DNA of 7,330 nt, taken from Aquificales bacterium (lineage in GTDB: Bacteria > Aquificota > Aquificia > Aquificales > QOAS01). Both the position numbers and the translations under genes were made by a program. Shown here piece by piece: positions 3,662-7,330 of this stretch. The first letter of the stretch is position 1. Every line of letters starts with the position of its first letter. The DNA lies in NCBI GenBank assembly GCA_027035985.1, contig JALVTI010000102.1, forward strand, positions 1 through 7,330. The letters are read 5' to 3'. The notes below the pieces were generated by a model. That model had not been told where the DNA came from. It ran no database searches and saw nothing but the letters and a program-made list of their open reading frames with translations.

Positions 3662-5149
3662 ATGAGACTTTTAATAGCAACTTGGGGAGAACCCGCCACT
3701 TGGAAAGCGGTTAGATATAGATTTGGAGGGGAAGAACAACAATCCTGTTCCACTTTGGGGATTATTAAAAAAGTGATAAACCCCGATAGGACTATCGTTA
3801 TTGTGTCCGACACACTGGCGGAGTTTAGTAAGGGAATAAATACCTGCGGTAAGAAAGAAAGCGACCAAAATGTGGAATTGGAAAAATCCGACTATAAGGG
3901 GGTATTAGAGTTTATAAATACCTATATAAGGAAGACTTTAGAAGCTTTTAATGTCTCCGCGGACGATATTTGGATTTTACCCTCTGTAGGATACTTCCCG
4001 AAAATAACCGCAAAAGGGAATTTGTCAGATTTAAGATACGCACTTTTTGTTAAATTTTTTGACATTTTTGAAGACCTTTTAAAGGAAGAGAAGGTCGAAA
4101 TATTTTTGGATATTACCCACGGACAGAATTTCCTACCGTCTTTTACCTACGAGGTTTTAAAAACGGTTTTGGGAATATTAGCGCTATTTGTTAAAGATGT
4201 TAGGCTTACGGTTTTAAATAGTGACCCGTTTGTACCTTCTGCAAAACCGGAATTCTTAGAAATACACAGAGTTATAGATAACCTAAAAATAGCCCCTCAA
4301 CCCTATGGTTATTACTCCAAAAGATACGACTTTATAGCTCCTTTTGGAAAGGGAGGTAAATCCTTTAAAGAGATAAGGGATAAAGTAGATAAGATTAAGA
4401 ATAATAAAATTCCTTTAAGGTTGATAGATTATGTTCCTGCCTTTTTGGGGGCTGTTTACCACGGTTTACCACTTTTGTTGTTTTACGGATATTTGGAACC
4501 CGCTTATGCGGAAGAATTATTGGATACCGTTTTTGAAACCTATTATGAAAATGTTGAAATTTCGGAACAAAACGGCAGGTTGATTATGGAGAAAAAAATA
4601 AGACTCCGCCCGGAGGTTGAAGTTTTTGCGATTTACGGAATGCTCCTTAAAGGATTAAAGGAGAAATATCCTTTTATTGAGGAATATAGTTTTTATAAAA
4701 CTAGAGATGAAGAGAAGATATCTATACCTTTAGATAAGTTAAAAGAAATTTCAGGACTCTTCTATTTCAGCGAGAAGAACAAAGCAATTCTTGAAAAGGA
4801 ACTTACGGATATTAAGAGAATAATTATCTGTTATCTATGTAGTAAAGGAAGCTTTGATTGGACGCCATTTATAGATTTGGAAATAAAGAATTTAAAAAGG
4901 GCGGAGGAGGAAGAGGAGGAGGAAAACCCTCAAAAGGAAACGGAAGGAACTCCTGCAACTTTGGGAAATGAAGAAAGGAACTTCTTCGCCCACGGAGGAT
5001 TAATTAAAAAAGCTATTGAACTAAAGGGGGATAATGAAAAAATTTACATCCGATACATACCTAAAAATAGATATGAAGATAAAAAGATACTTATAAAGTT
5101 GAAAACCGTATTGGATTGGGCTAAAGAAGGATTAAACCAACTCTCATAG
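3662..5149 (+). CDS. csx1: Csx1, CARF-HEPN ribonuclease of type III CRISPR defence
   Basis: Csx1 is an ancillary RNase switched on by cyclic oligoadenylate (usually cA4) made by Cas10; it then degrades RNA non-specifically in the cytoplasm. From ATG 3662 the protein is 495 aa. The N-terminal CARF sensor opens with MRLLIATWGEPATWKAVRY and has IVIVSDTLA (46-54) and the ligand-binding signature LDITHGQNFLPS (149-160). The middle (about 200-400) is helical. The C-terminal HEPN domain carries RNFFAH (Arg439-His444), the R-x4-H catalytic motif, so it should be active. An acidic run of consecutive Glu (near 414-420), encoded by GAG/GGA-type repeats, precedes this motif. A TTG three bases upstream is a less likely start. 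No Shine-Dalgarno sequence is visible and a -10-like box is very close, so the mRNA may be leaderless. It converges on calpL with a 4-nt gap. Confidence 0.93.
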   Translation: MRLLIATWGEPATWKAVRYRFGGEEQQSCSTLGIIKKVINPDRTIVIVSDTLAEFSKGINTCGKKESDQNVELEKSDYKGVLEFINTYIRKTLEAFNVSADDIWILPSVGYFPKITAKGNLSDLRYALFVKFFDIFEDLLKEEKVEIFLDITHGQNFLPSFTYEVLKTVLGILALFVKDVRLTVLNSDPFVPSAKPEFLEIHRVIDNLKIAPQPYGYYSKRYDFIAPFGKGGKSFKEIRDKVDKIKNNKIPLRLIDYVPAFLGAVYHGLPLLLFYGYLEPAYAEELLDTVFETYYENVEISEQNGRLIMEKKIRLRPEVEVFAIYGMLLKGLKEKYPFIEEYSFYKTRDEEKISIPLDKLKEISGLFYFSEKNKAILEKELTDIKRIIICYLCSKGSFDWTPFIDLEIKNLKRAEEEEEEENPQKETEGTPATLGNEERNFFAHGGLIKKAIELKGDNEKIYIRYIPKNRYEDKKILIKLKTVLDWAKEGLNQLS

Positions 5150-5153
5150 GTTT

Positions 5154-6599
5154 TTATCTAACTTTTTTTATCTCTTCCAACTTCAAAACTTCCACATATT
5201 GCGGGTTTCTATTGGGATAAAAGGAGTAGATTTTTCCATTTGCGTAATGTCCGAATGCTACACCCAAACCAAAGGCTAAAGCTACCGGTGTTCCGAAGAA
5301 AAATAGAATTTCCTCATAAAGTTTTGCATTAAGGTAATTCCTTATAAGGGTAAATATCTCGGCTATATCCCTCGTCCAGGTGCGGTTAATATTTAACTTT
5401 CCCCTTTCGCGGTGGGATATAAGCAAAATATCCGCCTTAATGTTTTTCGTTTCCAAAAATTGTTTAACCTTACCCTCGATAGGGTGAGAAACCATATCGA
5501 GAATAACCGCAAGAGATTTAGCCCTTTCCCCACCTTTATAGTCTGAAAAATTCCATTCCACCAGTTGGGGTTGTTCGATAAATTCCTTTAAACCTCTCGA
5601 TGTTTCTTCATTTACCACTACCAATGGGTAGTAATTATTTCCCTGAAAGTGGTAAAAAACAGCCCTTTTATGTGCCCCGTGCATAATACCGTAGGCAAAA
5701 GCTAACGGCGAGGGACCGTCTAAAGCTATATGCAGTTCCGCATCTTCCAAAAAGGCATCTATTTTGTTAATCCACTCCTCAAAAAGGTTGAGGGCGTTTT
5801 TCCAGTCTTCGGGAGTTTCCAGGATTCCCAAATCCGTGTAAGGTTTGGAATTCAAAATTTTTTCTAAAAATCCCTCTGTAGGAATAGGTTTTATGTTTTT
5901 CAACAAAAGGTTGTAGTTTTTGTTTAAAACCTCTACATTCCTATTTTTTGCCGATATTAGTATCGGTATAGGTTTGGTATTTGAACCTAAATATTCCAAC
6001 AATTGTTCCAAAGTTTCAAAATCTTTGGAGGTGATAGGTGGTTTTCCGAGCCGCTTACAGGCTTTTTCTTTTGCTTTTTCCCCTAGAATGGGTAATAATT
6101 TGCCATTACTATCCAAATCCCCACTAAAGCAATATTTTTCCAACAAATGTGGTTTTATTAACGCCACCGCAAGGGGTAAAAGGAAGGAATAACCTTCCAA
6201 AGTTTCTTCGAAAAGTGCTATAAAATTTTTTCCTGTTAGGGGGAGAATTTTTGAAAGCAATACATTTTCGTATTCTTTTGCGTTAGTCCAAAACTTTGGC
6301 GAATTTTTAATTAAAAAAATTTTGGATAATTTTCCCTCCCCTGTGTTTGTGTCAACTACGGGAATTATAACTTCTTCGAACTTTTCCTTTAAGAGGGGTT
6401 CCTTTATTTCTTCGCTTAAAGGTAGTTTCTTTTCTAAAACTTCTCTTACCGAGGGTATCTCTCTACCAAAGACTATAAGGATAACCTGTTCTTTATAGGA
6501 TAATTCTAAAAAATTTTCTATAGCTTCTTCCAAAAGGAAAAGGGGAGGTTGCCTTCCCTCCTTGAGGGATTTGTAAAAGATTGAAAAGTCTTGTTGCAT
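5154..6599 (-). CDS. calpL: CalpL-like Lon protease-SAVED effector
   Basis: This 481-aa protein fuses a Lon-type Ser-Lys protease to a SAVED cyclic-nucleotide sensor. In the Lon part (about 75-200), LEGYSFLLPLAVAL supplies Ser138 and SGDLDSNGKLLPILGEKAKEK matches the TGE..G..LPIGG..EK block of Lon, with Lys179 the best catalytic lysine (Lys175 and Lys177 are alternatives). Ser-to-Lys spacing is 41 residues, as I recall for published CalpL. No ATPase domain is present. The SAVED part (about 245-481) shows LHIALDGPSPLAFAYGIMHG (289-308), ILLISHRERG, and FFFGTPVALAFGLG (433-446). In the known system cA4 makes CalpL assemble and cut CalpT. The ATG at 6599 is preceded by GAGGTG overlapping the end of the upstream gene, so translation is coupled. 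Confidence 0.88.
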   Translation of the reverse strand: MQQDFSIFYKSLKEGRQPPLFLLEEAIENFLELSYKEQVILIVFGREIPSVREVLEKKLPLSEEIKEPLLKEKFEEVIIPVVDTNTGEGKLSKIFLIKNSPKFWTNAKEYENVLLSKILPLTGKNFIALFEETLEGYSFLLPLAVALIKPHLLEKYCFSGDLDSNGKLLPILGEKAKEKACKRLGKPPITSKDFETLEQLLEYLGSNTKPIPILISAKNRNVEVLNKNYNLLLKNIKPIPTEGFLEKILNSKPYTDLGILETPEDWKNALNLFEEWINKIDAFLEDAELHIALDGPSPLAFAYGIMHGAHKRAVFYHFQGNNYYPLVVVNEETSRGLKEFIEQPQLVEWNFSDYKGGERAKSLAVILDMVSHPIEGKVKQFLETKNIKADILLISHRERGKLNINRTWTRDIAEIFTLIRNYLNAKLYEEILFFFGTPVALAFGLGVAFGHYANGKIYSFYPNRNPQYVEVLKLEEIKKVR

Positions 6600-6603
6600 T
6601 GCT

Positions 6604-7330
6604 TCACACCTCTAATTTGATTAAATCCGCCAGAGATGAGGGAGAAATTTCGTTTTCGGTTTCTATGCTAATAATGGGATTTTTTAGTATTCCCTTATAA
6701 AGTGGGTGGGTGTCTAATAGAATTCTTACCTCTCGCCCCAGAAGGGAATCATCTTTAACGATGAGCTTGAATAAATTTTTATCCTCTTGAACGATAAGAA
6801 AGTTTTCGTTTTCTGCCGTTTCTTGTACCGAATCTGCCGCCAATCTTTGGGGTATTTCCACTTTTTCTAAAACTTCCTTGAGGATTCTTATAACTATTTC
6901 CCTTTGGTCGTCCGTTGTTTGGAATTCCCTTTGCAGGTGTTCCTTCAGAAGGAAAGCGGTTCTCCTCGCCTCGTTTTTTATAAATTTTTCCCTAATAGGG
7001 TGATAGATTTTCTTTCTCTTAATCATTTTGTCGATTTTTTCCTCTAAAAGGGTTCTATCCTCTAAAACCCTTATGCGGTCGGTGAGGTATTTTTTTATAG
7101 TTTCCTCCGTTAGGGGGATATAAAGGTCTGTAATTGCCATAACCTCGTAGAGGAGACTATCGGTTTTTACCCTTGGGTGTGTGGGGTGTGCCAATAGGGT
7201 GTATGGGGTGGCAAGCAACCCCTTCCATCTATCCCCTTTCTTTTTCCATAGGTAAACGTAAATATTTCCCTTTAGCTCAACTATATCCCCTTCTTTATAG
7301 TCCAAATGGGGTCTTGTGGGAGGATTGTCT
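6604..7330 (-). CDS. calpT: CalpT-like MazF-fold protein, 5' end outside the window
   Basis: This is the probable protease substrate of CalpL. The N-terminal part has the MazF/PemK-like opening KEGDIVELKGNIYVYLWKKK and a later VMAITDLYIPL strand. A charged, largely helical middle (EEKIDKMIKRKK through LKEVLEKVEIP) and a C-terminal region (FLIVQEDKNLFKLIVKDD to DLIKLEV) follow. The RNase-type catalytic residues of active MazF toxins are not evident, which fits a structural rather than toxic role. In the known system CalpT holds the ECF sigma factor CalpS until CalpL cuts it. A TTG at 7303-7305 could start a 233-aa product, but it has no ribosome site, and the frame stays open to the right edge (DNPPTRPH precedes it), so I treat the gene as 5'-partial. 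It stops 4 nt before calpL. Assignment rests on the neighbour plus fold cues. Confidence 0.75.
   Translation of the reverse strand, partial: DNPPTRPHLDYKEGDIVELKGNIYVYLWKKKGDRWKGLLATPYTLLAHPTHPRVKTDSLLYEVMAITDLYIPLTEETIKKYLTDRIRVLEDRTLLEEKIDKMIKRKKIYHPIREKFIKNEARRTAFLLKEHLQREFQTTDDQREIVIRILKEVLEKVEIPQRLAADSVQETAENENFLIVQEDKNLFKLIVKDDSLLGREVRILLDTHPLYKGILKNPIISIETENEISPSSLADLIKLEV

Noticed and set aside
3610..3868. Two minus-strand open frames (67 and 65 codons) opposite csx1
   Set aside because: They overlap the conserved CARF-coding region of csx1 and show no domain or ribosome site.
5920..6192. 90-codon plus-strand open frame opposite calpL
   Set aside because: It is antisense to the Lon-SAVED gene and has no family signal.

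Overview
The window looks like a CRISPR accessory island from a low-GC, probably thermophilic bacterium. The proteins are rich in Lys, Glu and Ile, and ATA, AGA and AGG codons are frequent. The closest published relative of the Lon-SAVED/MazF-like pair seen here comes from Sulfurihydrogenibium, so an Aquificota-like host is a reasonable but unproven guess. All functional calls come from motifs and family knowledge; no database search was run.

Layout. Bases 1-356 form an AT-rich leader with a plausible sigma70-type promoter and dyad elements. Bases 357-2553 (+) hold a tight four-gene unit: cas1, cas2, an unrecognised 257-aa gene, and a second cas2-family gene. Gaps are only 3-7 nt. Bases 2550-3500 hold no ordinary-sized gene that I accept. 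Instead, the minus strand carries eight consecutive tiny ORFs (10-38 codons), each behind a well-placed and often near-consensus Shine-Dalgarno sequence. Several encode single hydrophobic segments, one is an Asp/Cys-rich peptide and one is a cationic peptide. Parts of their leaders are duplicated. Bases 3501-3661 are the control region between this array and csx1. Bases 3662-5149 (+) encode Csx1, a CARF-HEPN ribonuclease. Converging on it with a 4-nt gap are two minus-strand genes: a Lon-protease/SAVED fusion (CalpL-like, 5154-6599) and a MazF-like CalpT-type protein (6604 to the right edge, incomplete at its 5' end).

How the parts may work together. Csx1 and CalpL are both ancillary effectors switched on by cyclic oligoadenylate made by a type III Cas10 complex when it detects foreign RNA. 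In the published CalpL/CalpT/CalpS system, cA4-activated CalpL cleaves the MazF-like CalpT and frees the ECF sigma factor CalpS. CalpS would be expected just beyond the right edge. Cas1-Cas2 supply spacer acquisition. The window contains no Cas10/Csm/Cmr genes, no Cas6, no ring nuclease and no CRISPR array, so these must lie elsewhere if the system is complete.

The least explained parts are the microprotein array between the adaptation genes and the cyclic-nucleotide effectors, and the 257-aa gene paired with the second cas2. Both would be missed or left as hypothetical by routine annotation.
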